Positions 46,248-55,710 of a DNA stretch of 64,000 nt are shown here, piece by piece (the stretch's first letter is position 1; every line of letters starts with the position of its first letter). The DNA lies in the NCBI GenBank assembly GCA_017417315.1, contig JAFPZK010000016.1, positions 95,494 to 159,493 of the forward strand, given 5' to 3'. A program made the translations under genes and the position numbers. Source of the stretch: Bacteroidales bacterium (lineage in GTDB: Bacteria; Bacteroidota; Bacteroidia; Bacteroidales; UBA3824). The notes beneath the pieces are model-generated. The model saw only the letters and a program-made list of their open reading frames with translations. It was not told where the DNA came from and searched no databases.

Positions 46248-47063
46248 ATGGCACTTTCAACCTTTATCGGCAAAACGCTACTGTTTGCGGTTTCGATTCT
46301 GCCTTTGGCGGGACAGTTGTCGGCGCAGACGGCTAATCCTCCCGCTGTGATAGCCGTCAAAGGCGGAACTTTCAAAATGGGCAATCAGGACGGTTATGTT
46401 GACGAAACGCCGGTACATAGTGTTACACTCAGCGATTTCAGCATCGGAAAGTATGAGGTAACAGTGGCTCAGTATCGTCAGTTTTGTAATGAAACCGGAC
46501 GTAAAATGCCCCCCGATCCTCAGCCGGATTGGTATTTGGAGCATGACAAAGCCGTGCCGTGGCAGTGGAACGACAATAACCCGATTGTCAGAGTAACGTA
46601 TTTTGATGCGGTGGCTTATTGTAAGTGGCTTACTGACAAGTATGGCGAAACTTATACATTGCCTACCGAAGCGCAGTGGGAATATGCCGCAAGAGGTGGT
46701 CAGATGTCTCAAAACTATAAATATGCCGGCAGCGACGATATTGATGAAGTGGCATGGTATGACGAAACAACACGTGAAAAAGGTATTCACCCGGTAGGAA
46801 AATTAAAACCTAACGAGTTGGGAATTTTTGATATGTCCGGCAACGCTTGGGAATGGTGTTTGGACTATTACGGAACTTATCCTTCTTCTTCCGTCAAAGA
46901 CCCAAAAGGTCCTTCTTCGGGTATGTATAGGGTTGTACGCGGTGGTTCGTGGTATTATGTCGAGGATATGGCTCGCATAACCTCGCGCGATGGTCCTGAA
47001 CCGAAATTTACTAATTATAATTACGGTTTCAGGGTCGTGAAGTTGTCTGCAAAGAAAAAATAG
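46248..47063 (+). CDS. Secreted FGE-sulfatase (SUMF1) fold protein, second of a tandem pair
   Basis: 271 residues with a signal peptide (after LSAQ). Same fold as its upstream neighbour: VIAVKGGTFKMGNQDG, EVTVAQYRQFC, YTLPTEAQWEYAARGG, FDMSGNAWEWCLDYYG, YRVVRGGSWYY, then TSRDGPEPKF and NYGFRVVK. It lacks the catalytic cysteines at the same place and shares the TSRDGPEP(H/K)F tail with the first copy, which points to a local duplication. Function unknown. Confidence 0.82.
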   Translation: MALSTFIGKTLLFAVSILPLAGQLSAQTANPPAVIAVKGGTFKMGNQDGYVDETPVHSVTLSDFSIGKYEVTVAQYRQFCNETGRKMPPDPQPDWYLEHDKAVPWQWNDNNPIVRVTYFDAVAYCKWLTDKYGETYTLPTEAQWEYAARGGQMSQNYKYAGSDDIDEVAWYDETTREKGIHPVGKLKPNELGIFDMSGNAWEWCLDYYGTYPSSSVKDPKGPSSGMYRVVRGGSWYYVEDMARITSRDGPEPKFTNYNYGFRVVKLSAKKK

Positions 47064-47075
47064 TCTGTTTTAACG

Positions 47076-47639
47076 ATGTTCGGATTGAAAAAAATAATAC
47101 GGTCGGTTGTTTGTAAACGGCTTTTGATGCTTTCGTCGGCCGTATTTTTTTGCGTACCTTATGCTTTCCCGCAACTTCATACCAAGGTTTACTTGTCTCC
47201 GAGGGTGAAAATAGGTTGGACGTTTTTCTCCGGCTTCAACTACGGATTAGACATGACAATCGGACTTTTTACTATAAAAAACGAAAATCCTGAAATCAAC
47301 GTCTGTATTTCTCCGCAATATATGTTGGTGAACTATAAGGGCAATGTTCATTCGTTGATTTCGTTTAATGCCGTTATAGAGTCTGATTATTACCGTCTTA
47401 ATCTCGGTATCGGAAAAGCGGTAACGAAGTGGGGCTTTCATAACAGAAATTCAAATAATGCTCTCGGATATAATATCGGTGTGGCTTTCAGTACCGAAAG
47501 CGTGCATACACCGTGGATTGAGGGTAATGTTTTTGCTTTGCACAACGGTTATTGGGAATTTTACGGACGACCTTATTATATGTCGTCTTCGGTATTTTTC
47601 CGTCCTGCTTCGCCGTATGTCGTTTATGAAACACATTAA
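47076..47639 (+). CDS. Predicted outer-membrane beta-barrel protein
   Basis: 187 residues with an N-terminal signal region (hydrophobic 15-30, then AFPQ) and alternating strands rich in Tyr, Phe and Gly (VKIGWTFFSGFNYGLDMTIG, SISFNAVIES-like, YYRLNLGIGKAVTKWGF), as in small outer-membrane barrels. No specific family recognised. It is 12 bp after the second FGE-fold gene and probably co-transcribed with it. Confidence 0.6.
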   Translation: MFGLKKIIRSVVCKRLLMLSSAVFFCVPYAFPQLHTKVYLSPRVKIGWTFFSGFNYGLDMTIGLFTIKNENPEINVCISPQYMLVNYKGNVHSLISFNAVIESDYYRLNLGIGKAVTKWGFHNRNSNNALGYNIGVAFSTESVHTPWIEGNVFALHNGYWEFYGRPYYMSSSVFFRPASPYVVYETH

Positions 47640-47660
47640 AATAACGGGTTTTAGCAAATT

Positions 47661-48473
47661 ATGTGGCCTTTCTCTTTGATAAAAACTTATAATGCCGCTT
47701 ATTCCGACAAAGCATTGTCAAAGATTACCCGAAAAATGGGTTATGAATTTGACATGAATCTTTATTATTACTATTATCTGAGTGAAATAAAAAATTGGTC
47801 AACGCATATTTCAAATACAAGAAAGTTTATAACTGATTGTGCAAGAAGATGTTGCGGTAGACATAAGTGCGTTGTTTTGGGCAGCGGTTGTTGCATTGAC
47901 GTTCCTGTTTTGGAACTATCGCGAATGTTTGACACGGTTTTGCTTGTAGACCTTGTTCACCCAGACAAAGTGGTGAAAAAAATGTCCGAGTTCAAAAACG
48001 TAAAATTCATAGCCGAGGACGTAACGAAAATCGTTGCGGAAACTTTCAACAGCATAAACCGTTACAAAGATTTTTGTGTTGATGTCTTGATTAGTTCGCC
48101 GAATTATAGTTTGGAAGACTCTATCGGCAAACTCGGTGAGGCTGATTTTGTAGTTTCTGACAATATGCTTTCGTTTTTGTCTTACCCGATTGTCAAGCAC
48201 CTTTCAAAACTTGAACTAATTGACGATATTTCTTCCCGCTATCTCGAAGAATTTATACACCGTTATCATTTAAGTATTTTACCGAAGGGAAAAAGTTGTA
48301 TAATTTCGCCGGTCAGTGAAAAAAAGTTCAATCAAGAAGGTCTTGAAATGTATGATAAGTCAATAGTTTACATTCCGATAGAAACTGTTAAGGATTCTCA
48401 GACGTGGACTTGGAACTTTTCGGATTCTCTGGCCGATAGGGTTGAGTATAACGTTAAGGCTTGGGAATATTAA
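47661..48473 (+). CDS. Rossmann-fold protein, methyltransferase-like, function unknown
   Basis: 270 residues without a signal peptide. The middle has a Rossmann pattern: KCVVLGSGCCIDVPVLELS (nucleotide-loop-like), TVLLVDLVHPDKV (acidic end of the second strand), VKFIAEDVTKI and DVLISSPNYSL, as in class I SAM-dependent methyltransferases. The glycine loop GSGCCID is not canonical, so cofactor binding is uncertain. The N-terminal 60 residues are Tyr-rich helices. It lies within the plus-strand envelope gene run. Confidence 0.55.
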   Translation: MWPFSLIKTYNAAYSDKALSKITRKMGYEFDMNLYYYYYLSEIKNWSTHISNTRKFITDCARRCCGRHKCVVLGSGCCIDVPVLELSRMFDTVLLVDLVHPDKVVKKMSEFKNVKFIAEDVTKIVAETFNSINRYKDFCVDVLISSPNYSLEDSIGKLGEADFVVSDNMLSFLSYPIVKHLSKLELIDDISSRYLEEFIHRYHLSILPKGKSCIISPVSEKKFNQEGLEMYDKSIVYIPIETVKDSQTWTWNFSDSLADRVEYNVKAWEY

Positions 48474-48496
48474 TTTGAAAAAATGTTAAGAATATT

Positions 48497-49405
48497 ATGA
48501 AATATGTTTTTAATGCTATAATTTTGTTAGCGGTAATTTTTGTGATTAGAATGGCGGCTTGTCATGATACCGGAAATCCTGAAACTGAAATCGAGACCGT
48601 AAAAAGTCAGGAAACGGATTTTTCCGGAGCGAGGTTGCTGAAAACTTGCAAAAATTATTTCAGTGTTCCGCAGTCGGTAGTCCTTGACGGAAAAAATGAT
48701 ATAATTTATATTTCTAATATTGTTTCGGACACTGTGAAAAAAGAGACTTCCGGATATGTCTGTCGTGCTGGGCTTAGCGGCGAAGTTATTGATACTCTTA
48801 ATATTGCAGGCTTGGCTTGTCCGAAAGGTATGGCGGTAGGCGACGGTGTACTTTTTATTGCGGACGGAGTGCGGCTTTTGGAATACGGGATTCAAGAGGA
48901 TTCAGTTGTTAAAGAATATCAAATTCCCGGTGCCGAAGCCTTAAATGATGTTGTGATTTCCGGCAAAGGTACGGTTTATGTTTCTGATTCTCAGGGAAAT
49001 TGTATTTATAAAATTTCTGACGGTGGTGCGGACGTATTTTTCAGCAGTCAGGATTACACATTGACGGGTGTTATGTGTTTTGACGACGGCTTTTTGTATA
49101 CGGCATCGGATAAAAAAATTCTGAAAATTTCAGAAAAGGCAAATGTTGAGGTCTTTAAAAAAATGAAATTTACGCCTACCGGCATAAAACCGGACGGCAA
49201 AGGCGGCTTTTTGGTGGCTTCTAATTCGGACGGTATTTACGCGATGACAAAAGACTCTTCGGAGTTGATAGTAAAAAAACGTCAGAAGGTTTATTATGCT
49301 GATTTTGAATATGTTGACCAACAAAAAATGCTTTTTGCACCGACGGGATTAGATAATAGTTTGGAAATTTACGAAGTCGGACAATATTTTCAACCTGCAA
49401 AATGA
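48497..49405 (+). CDS. Beta-propeller (NHL/SMP-30-like) lipoprotein
   Basis: 302 residues with a lipoprotein signal peptide ending MAAC (Cys22). The rest is built of repeating strand units such as GMAVGDGVLFIADG, DVVISGKGTVYVSD, GVMCFDDGFLYTASDKKILKIS and GFLVASNSDGIYAM, typical of NHL or SMP-30-type propellers. No catalytic residues identified. Its stop overlaps the next gene by 4 bp (ATGA), so the two are translationally coupled. Confidence 0.65.
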   Translation: MKYVFNAIILLAVIFVIRMAACHDTGNPETEIETVKSQETDFSGARLLKTCKNYFSVPQSVVLDGKNDIIYISNIVSDTVKKETSGYVCRAGLSGEVIDTLNIAGLACPKGMAVGDGVLFIADGVRLLEYGIQEDSVVKEYQIPGAEALNDVVISGKGTVYVSDSQGNCIYKISDGGADVFFSSQDYTLTGVMCFDDGFLYTASDKKILKISEKANVEVFKKMKFTPTGIKPDGKGGFLVASNSDGIYAMTKDSSELIVKKRQKVYYADFEYVDQQKMLFAPTGLDNSLEIYEVGQYFQPAK

Positions 49406-50460
49406 TAAGATTTTTTTACATATTGTTTTTGGGGATTCTCTGTTTTGAGGCGGGCGCACAAACTTTGAGTTTTGAGACTGAGGAATATGATTTCGGAGAA
49501 ATTGCCGAATTAGGCGGAGCGGTTTCTTACCGTTTCGTTTATACGAATACGGGTGATAAACCTCTGATTCTTAACTCAGTGCATACATCTTGCGGCTGTA
49601 CTTCGCCGTCATGGTCAAAAGAGCCTGTTTTATCGCATCAACACGGGTATGTTGATGTAACTTTCGATCCGAGAAACCGTCAGGGCGGTTTTACGAAAAG
49701 CATTATTATAAAGTCTAACGGCGGGGACAAAACACTTTATATTTCGGGTAACGTTTTGCCTAAACCTGACCCTATTGCTGCGGAATATCCGTTTAAGATG
49801 TTTGATTTGAGGCTCAAAACAACGACAATAAATTTCGGACGGGTTAATTTAAATTCTGTTGCCACACAGGAAATCGCTGTTTATAATCCGAGTGAAGCAA
49901 ACCTCAAAATAGAAACTCAAAGCACTGATTACTTGACCGTTAGCGCAAAACCTCAGATTTTGAAACCCGGACAGAAAGGTGTTATAAAATGCGTTTTTAT
50001 GCCGGAGAAATTCGATGGTTTTGATTTTGTGAAGTTTGCTGTGCCTATTTTTGTTAATACATACGAATACAAACTTCAATTTAAGGCAATCGTTGCAGAA
50101 AAATTTTCAGAAGAGATAAAAGCAAAACCGCCTAAAATTTGCTTTTCAGACGATGTTAAATTGGCGGATTTAGGCAGTTTTACGGCAGGGGATACCGCTT
50201 ATTGTGCGTTAACTTTCAAGAATACCGGCGAGGCTCCTCTTAAAATCCGGAGTGTCAGAAATGCTTGTGAATGGCTCAAATGGTCGTATAAAGCCCCTGA
50301 AAGCGGTATTCTTCCCGGAGAGAGGGGTTCTATTGATTTTAATTTTCTGACGGATAATCTTTATGGTGTTTATGACCGTTATGTAACTATTGTTACTAAT
50401 AGTCCTGAAACACAATATGTTGTAGTGCATTTTAGATTAAATGTCGTAAAAAAAGAATAA
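49402..50460 (+). CDS. DUF1573 domain protein
   Basis: 352 residues with a signal peptide (after AGAQ). The DUF1573 signature is clear near residue 28: YDFGEIAELGGAVSYRFVYTNTGDKPLIL, then TSCGCTSPSW and VTFDPRNRQGGFTKSI; two more Ig-like (ASH-type) modules follow, including FGRVNLNSVATQEIAVYN and CALTFKNTGEAPLKI. These secreted Bacteroidetes proteins have no established function. It overlaps the propeller lipoprotein by 4 bp. Confidence 0.8.
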   Translation: MIRFFYILFLGILCFEAGAQTLSFETEEYDFGEIAELGGAVSYRFVYTNTGDKPLILNSVHTSCGCTSPSWSKEPVLSHQHGYVDVTFDPRNRQGGFTKSIIIKSNGGDKTLYISGNVLPKPDPIAAEYPFKMFDLRLKTTTINFGRVNLNSVATQEIAVYNPSEANLKIETQSTDYLTVSAKPQILKPGQKGVIKCVFMPEKFDGFDFVKFAVPIFVNTYEYKLQFKAIVAEKFSEEIKAKPPKICFSDDVKLADLGSFTAGDTAYCALTFKNTGEAPLKIRSVRNACEWLKWSYKAPESGILPGERGSIDFNFLTDNLYGVYDRYVTIVTNSPETQYVVVHFRLNVVKKE

Positions 50461-50464
50461 AAGT

Positions 50465-51670
50465 ATGATTGACTTTTTTGAAGATAATTACGTTTATTTT
50501 TTAGTGCCGCTTATCAGTGGGTTAATCGGCTATATAACTAATGTTTTGTCGATAAAAATGACGTTTTATCCGCTTGATTTTGTGGGAATTAAGCCGTTTT
50601 TGGGCTGGCAGGGTATTCTGCCCTCAAAGGCTACGAAAATGGCAGAAAAGTCAGTCGATTTGCTTACCCGCGACCTTTTTAAACCGAAAGAAGTTTTTGA
50701 GAGACTCGACGTTAAGAAAGTTGAAAATATTTTGCATGATGATTTTCTCGAAATGTCCGCTAACATCACCGATTCGGTAATGAAAATAAAAATGCCTATT
50801 GCGTGGGAAGTTGCGGGAATTGCCGTTAGGGGGAAAATAAAAAAAATAATCGCGTTTCTTTTGCCGGAAATCGTTGAAAATTCACTTCAAGAAATAAAAG
50901 AAAATATTGATAAAATTCTTGACCTTAAACTTTTGGCTGTCAATACGATGAAAGAAGATAAGGCAATGATTAACAAGATTTTTCTTGACCTCGGCGGAAG
51001 ACAATTCCGTTTTATAGAAGTTTCGGGGTTTTGGCTCGGAATGTTGTTCGGAATCGGGCAAAATCTGACTTCTCTTTACACGACACATTGGCTTATGTTT
51101 GCGGTTTACGGTGTTTTTATCGGCTTTATAACCAACTGGTTGGCGATAAAATTGATTTTTGAACCCGCCGAGCCGAAAAAAGTAGGACCGTTTAAGTTTT
51201 GGGGACTTTTCCTCAGAAATCAAAAGGAAGAAAGTTACCGCTATTCTCAAATTATCGCTACGGAAGTGCTAACTAACGAAAACCTTTTTGATTATATTTT
51301 CCGCTTTTCTAAAAGTGAAGTTACCAAAAACATAATTTTCAAATATGTTTCTCTTGCCGTTGACAAGGCGTTGGAATCACAGCCTGTTTTATTTAAGTTC
51401 TTGATTACCAATCAAAAAACTTCTGAATTTAAATCAATCGTCTTTTTCCATTTAATTAACGAACTCCCGCTTCATATCCGCAGTGTTTTTACTTACACCG
51501 AAAAAGCACTTAATATTCAAAACACTATCGGCGAAAAAATGGCAAATTTGCCCCCTAAACAGTTTATTGATTTCCTCCGTCCCGCTTTTCAGGAGGACGA
51601 ATGGAAACTGATTGCCGTCGGTGCGGCATTAGGAGGCGTTGCCGGAATTTTACAATCGATGTTGGTCTAA
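50465..51670 (+). CDS. DUF445 family membrane protein
   Basis: 401 residues. N-terminal membrane segment with YFLVPLISGLIGYITNVLSIKMTFYPL, FLGWQGILPSKATKMAEKSVDLLT, central helices, a repeated LMFAVYGVFIGFITNWLAIKLIFEPAEPKKVGPFKFWGLFLRNQ, and a C-terminal membrane anchor (GAALGGVAGILQSMLV). The duplicated GY/FITN..xIK motif is diagnostic of DUF445 (YheB-like). Function unknown. Its stop overlaps the stop of the converging gene by 4 bp (CTAA). Confidence 0.82.
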   Translation: MIDFFEDNYVYFLVPLISGLIGYITNVLSIKMTFYPLDFVGIKPFLGWQGILPSKATKMAEKSVDLLTRDLFKPKEVFERLDVKKVENILHDDFLEMSANITDSVMKIKMPIAWEVAGIAVRGKIKKIIAFLLPEIVENSLQEIKENIDKILDLKLLAVNTMKEDKAMINKIFLDLGGRQFRFIEVSGFWLGMLFGIGQNLTSLYTTHWLMFAVYGVFIGFITNWLAIKLIFEPAEPKKVGPFKFWGLFLRNQKEESYRYSQIIATEVLTNENLFDYIFRFSKSEVTKNIIFKYVSLAVDKALESQPVLFKFLITNQKTSEFKSIVFFHLINELPLHIRSVFTYTEKALNIQNTIGEKMANLPPKQFIDFLRPAFQEDEWKLIAVGAALGGVAGILQSMLV

Positions 51671-53658
51671 TCTTTTATCCTGCTGATACTGATGATATTG
51701 TCGCCGGTATTGAGAGAATGTACGCAGTCCATACCCTCAGTTACGGTGGCAATTACGGGAGACGTGCCGTCAAAAACCGATTTCGAGGTCAGCATAATAA
51801 ACCACTGAGTTGCATTTGAGGTGTTGAGCGCAGTAGTGAATAACGCCGTCGTGCCTTCTTCAAAAACCGTGTTTGAAAGTTCGGACGGAATCATAAACGA
51901 CTGTGTTTCGTCAAAACCCGAAATAGAACCTCTGTTTTCAAGATACGAGGTCGAAATGTTCGTAAAACTCGAATTGTCAAAATATTTTTGGTCAACGAGT
52001 TTTAAGAAATTAGACACCGCAATAGGAGAGGTGTTGACGTCGGTTTTGAGGGTGATGTCGCCTTTTTTGGTAGAGATGACGATTTTTTCGCCCGGTTTTA
52101 TCCTGCAAATGTAGTCCCAGTCAAGAACACCCGTAATAGGGTTGCTGACAGGTTTTATGATTTGACCCGTAACTTTCTTGATTGCGTCCAACAAAACTAC
52201 ATACGTGTCGGCATCTTGCGGCAAAATACAATTGCTTAATGCCTGATTCAAAAAGTACGTGTTCATATAACTGTTTGCAATTTCCTCATGAGAGGCTATT
52301 GCCGAGGCAGCAAGTGCCACCATTTGAGAATTACCGTTCTGAACCGCTTTTTTGAATATCATCGCAAAATCTTCCGTTACGTTTTCGCCCGTCATAAGTT
52401 TTTGAAATTTAGCGTATTTCTCAAATTCGGGATTTTCGTACATGTTGATGATAGTTTTTAGTCCTTCAACCATAAGCAACTGATTGTCAGAATAAAAAGT
52501 TTGATTTTCAACAAAGCCGTAACTCGAAATGTCGGTTTCAAGACTTCTTAAAAGTGCGGCTTTTTCGTAAATGTTTTGTGAGGCTTCAAAACCGGACTGA
52601 ATGCTTTTTGCGATGTTTTTCTTTGACGACGAATATTTTAAAGCCGTCGCCAAAAGATACGCACGGGTTTGCCAGCCTGCCACATCTCTTGACAGTTCGA
52701 GGTAAAGACTGCTGTCGGCTTTTATGCCCTTGTTCAAAAGAAAACATGCCGCGTATGACGAAACTTTTTCGTCAAAAGAGTTCAACTGCTCCAAAATCAA
52801 CTCTTTACAATCTGCATACGGATAGTTTTCGAGGGCTTTTATCGCGCTTAAAACTACTCTGTAATCAGTTTTTTCGTCTTTGATTATCGTTTTAAGAAAG
52901 TTGAAAGCCCTTTCGTTATGACATTTGCCCAAAGCGTTTGCGATGTTTTCTTTTGTCGGAACAAATTCTACGGCTTTGTAAACTTTGATAAATTCGTCGG
53001 TATATAGAGAAAAATCCGTGTTACAAACTGCGAAATATTCCGAAGATATTTCTCTGATTTTTTCGTGTAATAAACTGTCGCAAAGTATATTAATGGCTTT
53101 TTGCGTACCGTTGACGGAAAAAAGCCCGCGTTTTGCCAAAAAGCAGAAACCTTTGATTTCGCCTAAAACCAAATTGTTGTCGCTGTGCAGTATGCGTACT
53201 CTTTCGATGGCTTCCAATGATTTTTCACCGCCGCATTTGCCCAAAGCCTCCAATATTGCAGCCTGAACTGCCGGTTCGTTATCTTTTCTTAAATATTCTA
53301 AAAGATATTTTTCTCCCGCTTTATGTCCGATTTGACCGATAGCAAATACGGCGGCTTCTCTTACCTCTTCGTCTTCGTCGGTAAGCAGAGAAGCGGCAGC
53401 AACGGTTGACATACTATCGCGCATAGAGCCTACTGCCAAAACAGCCGCTTTACGGTATTGCGGCAGATTGTCAGAGAAAAATTTTATCAGTTCCGCTGAA
53501 TTTTCTTCACACCTGAGTTCGTAAATCTTTCTGAGTGTCAGGTCATTATATATGTTTCCCTCGGCGGGACCTTCGTTCTGTGGCTTCGGGTCTCCGCCTT
53601 TACAGGAGTAAAAAACCGTCATTGCGGCTAAAAGACATATCGAAAATATCTTAATCAT
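51667..53658 (-). CDS. Lipoprotein with HEAT repeats and a degenerate cyclophilin domain
   Basis: 663 residues with a lipoprotein signal (FYSC, Cys19). Residues about 40-490 are HEAT-like helical repeats (AAASLLTDEDEEVREAAVFAIGQIG, AVQAAILEALGKCG). Residues about 510-663 are a cyclophilin domain: VISTKKGDITLKTD, PIAVSNFLKLVDQKYFDN, TQWFIMLTSKSVFDGTSPVIATVTEGMD. The catalytic arginine (F-H-R in cyclophilin A) is replaced: here F565-T-N567. It probably binds proline peptides or proteins without isomerising them. It converges on the DUF445 gene with overlapping stops. Confidence 0.75.
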   Translation of the reverse strand: MIKIFSICLLAAMTVFYSCKGGDPKPQNEGPAEGNIYNDLTLRKIYELRCEENSAELIKFFSDNLPQYRKAAVLAVGSMRDSMSTVAAASLLTDEDEEVREAAVFAIGQIGHKAGEKYLLEYLRKDNEPAVQAAILEALGKCGGEKSLEAIERVRILHSDNNLVLGEIKGFCFLAKRGLFSVNGTQKAINILCDSLLHEKIREISSEYFAVCNTDFSLYTDEFIKVYKAVEFVPTKENIANALGKCHNERAFNFLKTIIKDEKTDYRVVLSAIKALENYPYADCKELILEQLNSFDEKVSSYAACFLLNKGIKADSSLYLELSRDVAGWQTRAYLLATALKYSSSKKNIAKSIQSGFEASQNIYEKAALLRSLETDISSYGFVENQTFYSDNQLLMVEGLKTIINMYENPEFEKYAKFQKLMTGENVTEDFAMIFKKAVQNGNSQMVALAASAIASHEEIANSYMNTYFLNQALSNCILPQDADTYVVLLDAIKKVTGQIIKPVSNPITGVLDWDYICRIKPGEKIVISTKKGDITLKTDVNTSPIAVSNFLKLVDQKYFDNSSFTNISTSYLENRGSISGFDETQSFMIPSELSNTVFEEGTTALFTTALNTSNATQWFIMLTSKSVFDGTSPVIATVTEGMDCVHSLNTGDNIISISRIKD

Positions 53659-53739
53659 TTCACATTATAAAAATAAGTGTTCTTTTTCCAAATAGCAATA
53701 AGCGTTCCAAAAGAAAAACAAAAAAAAAATTAATAAAAT

Positions 53740-53771
53740 TTTGTTTTCTAAAAAAATAGTTGTTATTTTTG
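53740..53771 (+). promoter_or_regulatory. Promoter of the histidine kinase gene
   Basis: TTTG (53740-53743) and TATTTTTG (53764-53771), spacing 20 bp, 25 bp before ATG 53797. The divergent 53659-53739 stretch upstream of the minus-strand lipoprotein is AT-rich with no clear minus-strand consensus. Confidence 0.65.
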
Positions 53772-53796
53772 GGCGGCATATATTTTTGATGTTGTT

Positions 53797-55710
53797 ATGC
53801 AAAACGGATTGGTTAAGTATCTTATGGAAATGCACGAAGACTGCATTTTTTTCGCTGATAATAATAGTTTCACGGTTATTGACGCGAATCAGGCGGCTTG
53901 TGCGCTGTTGTCAGTTGATAAAAACGATATAATCGGGAAAAAAATGTCTGAAATTTTACCGTTTGCCGTTAACGAAAGTATTGCTAACAACATAAAAAAA
54001 TGTCAAAAAGAGTCTACAAAAATAGATGTTAACATAACACAGGATACTGATAATTATAATTTGAAAGTTACGGCTTTTGATGACGTAGTTGTTTTTGCCG
54101 TCAGAAAACTTTCTCAAAGCGCGGGAAGCGTGGAAGAAAAAAATTTCCGTCTGTTGTTTGAAAATATGTCTTCGGGTTTTGTGTACTTAAAAGTTAACTT
54201 TGATGACAACGGGGAAGTGGTCTGCAACGAAATTGTAGACATAAATTCTATGTTTGAAATGTTTTTCAGCGTGGAACGTCAGGAAATTATAGGAAAACAG
54301 TTTGAAACAATTTTGCCGGAGATTGACGAGCGGGTTTTTCAGGCGGTTAACTTGACGGCAAAAACGGGACGTTCGAGAAGTTGCAATTTTGATTATAATC
54401 CTTCTAAAAAATATTTTCAAGTAAGCACCTATTCTCCGAGACAAGGTTATACGGCGGTGATTTTCAATGATTTGAAGGCGGAATTAGAAATCCGTAACGA
54501 TTTGAAAGTCAAGAGCAAAATTTCTAAGGCTTTTGCTATGGGGCATAATGCCGACGTGTATAGCGTAGTGCTTAACCTTGTGCTTGAAGCCACAAAAAGT
54601 AAGTACGGTTATATCGGTTATATTTCGCGCAGAGGCGACATTGTTTGTTTTGCCCGCAACGATGACGATATGCCGATTGTTGTTGACGAGTACGGTTATG
54701 AGAGGTTGAAATTGAAAAAAGAGTTTTTGACTTCCAAATGTATCGCTACGGGAAAACAGGAGACGAGATTTGATTTTTCAGGTCATAAATATCTTTTGAT
54801 GACCCCCGTTTCTGACAAAAACGGTAATATTGTCGGTATAGTTGCCGTGTATGACGCGCCGAGAGGTTATGATTTGAGGGCTAAGAATTCTGTTCAGGAA
54901 CTTGCCGATTATATTGCGCCGCTTATGATTTCGGAGGTTAAAAACCGTAACTACAAGCGCGACCTTATTGAAGCAAAAGAAAGAGCCGAGGCGGGTGAAA
55001 AACTCAAATCTAACTTCTTGAAAAATATTTCGCATGAGATACGTACTCCTGCGAATATCATTATGGGTAACTGCGAACTTTTACTAAAAAGGGCTGATTA
55101 TCTGCGTGAAGAGCATATTCCGTTTTTCAACGAAATTTATAATCATACGCTAAAATTAGTTTACATTGTTGATGCGATAAAGAATTTGGCGAAAATAGAG
55201 AACAACCAAGTTAGCGTTTTTAAGACGAGAACCAATCTTAACGTACTTGTTGATAATGTTAAGCACAAATGGGATTTTGAGGCTCAAAACAAGGAGTTGT
55301 ATATCAACGTAGAAAAAACGCTTGAAGGCGCTGATGCTATCGTATTGGTTGATGCTCAGAAAGTTAAGAGCATTATTGAGGCTTTGGTGACCAACGGCAT
55401 AAGGTTTACGCATACGGGCGGAATCACGATAAAATACGTTCTTGAAGATGGCAATTTGATTTTTTCGGTTACCGATACGGGCGAGGGCATTCAGAAAGAA
55501 AGACAAGAAAGCATTTTTGAACCTTTTGAACAAAATAACAAAGAAAAGGATTTTATGCGCAGAACTTCCGGCGGTGTGGGCTTAGGTCTTACAATCAGTA
55601 AGGGCTTTGCTGACGTAATGGGCGGCGAAATGTGGCTCGACTCCGAACCGCAGAAAGGCTCAACGTTTTATCTTAAAATCAAATATGAAAAATTTGTTGC
55701 GCCGTCTTAA
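53797..55710 (+). CDS. Soluble PAS-PAS-GAF sensor histidine kinase
   Basis: 637 residues, no membrane segment. PAS 1 (about 10-105, FFADNNSFTVIDANQAACALL), PAS 2 (about 115-225, GKQFETILPEIDERV), GAF (about 240-395, with YGYIGYISRRGDIVCFARN), then HisKA with FLKNISHEIRTP (H413) and HATPase with N533 (TNGIRFTHTGG), DTGEGIQ and GGVGLGLTISKG. It should sense a cytoplasmic signal and autophosphorylate on H413. No receiver domain is attached and no response regulator is adjacent, so the partner is encoded elsewhere. Its stop overlaps the stop of the converging phosphatase by 4 bp. Confidence 0.9.
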   Translation: MQNGLVKYLMEMHEDCIFFADNNSFTVIDANQAACALLSVDKNDIIGKKMSEILPFAVNESIANNIKKCQKESTKIDVNITQDTDNYNLKVTAFDDVVVFAVRKLSQSAGSVEEKNFRLLFENMSSGFVYLKVNFDDNGEVVCNEIVDINSMFEMFFSVERQEIIGKQFETILPEIDERVFQAVNLTAKTGRSRSCNFDYNPSKKYFQVSTYSPRQGYTAVIFNDLKAELEIRNDLKVKSKISKAFAMGHNADVYSVVLNLVLEATKSKYGYIGYISRRGDIVCFARNDDDMPIVVDEYGYERLKLKKEFLTSKCIATGKQETRFDFSGHKYLLMTPVSDKNGNIVGIVAVYDAPRGYDLRAKNSVQELADYIAPLMISEVKNRNYKRDLIEAKERAEAGEKLKSNFLKNISHEIRTPANIIMGNCELLLKRADYLREEHIPFFNEIYNHTLKLVYIVDAIKNLAKIENNQVSVFKTRTNLNVLVDNVKHKWDFEAQNKELYINVEKTLEGADAIVLVDAQKVKSIIEALVTNGIRFTHTGGITIKYVLEDGNLIFSVTDTGEGIQKERQESIFEPFEQNNKEKDFMRRTSGGVGLGLTISKGFADVMGGEMWLDSEPQKGSTFYLKIKYEKFVAPS

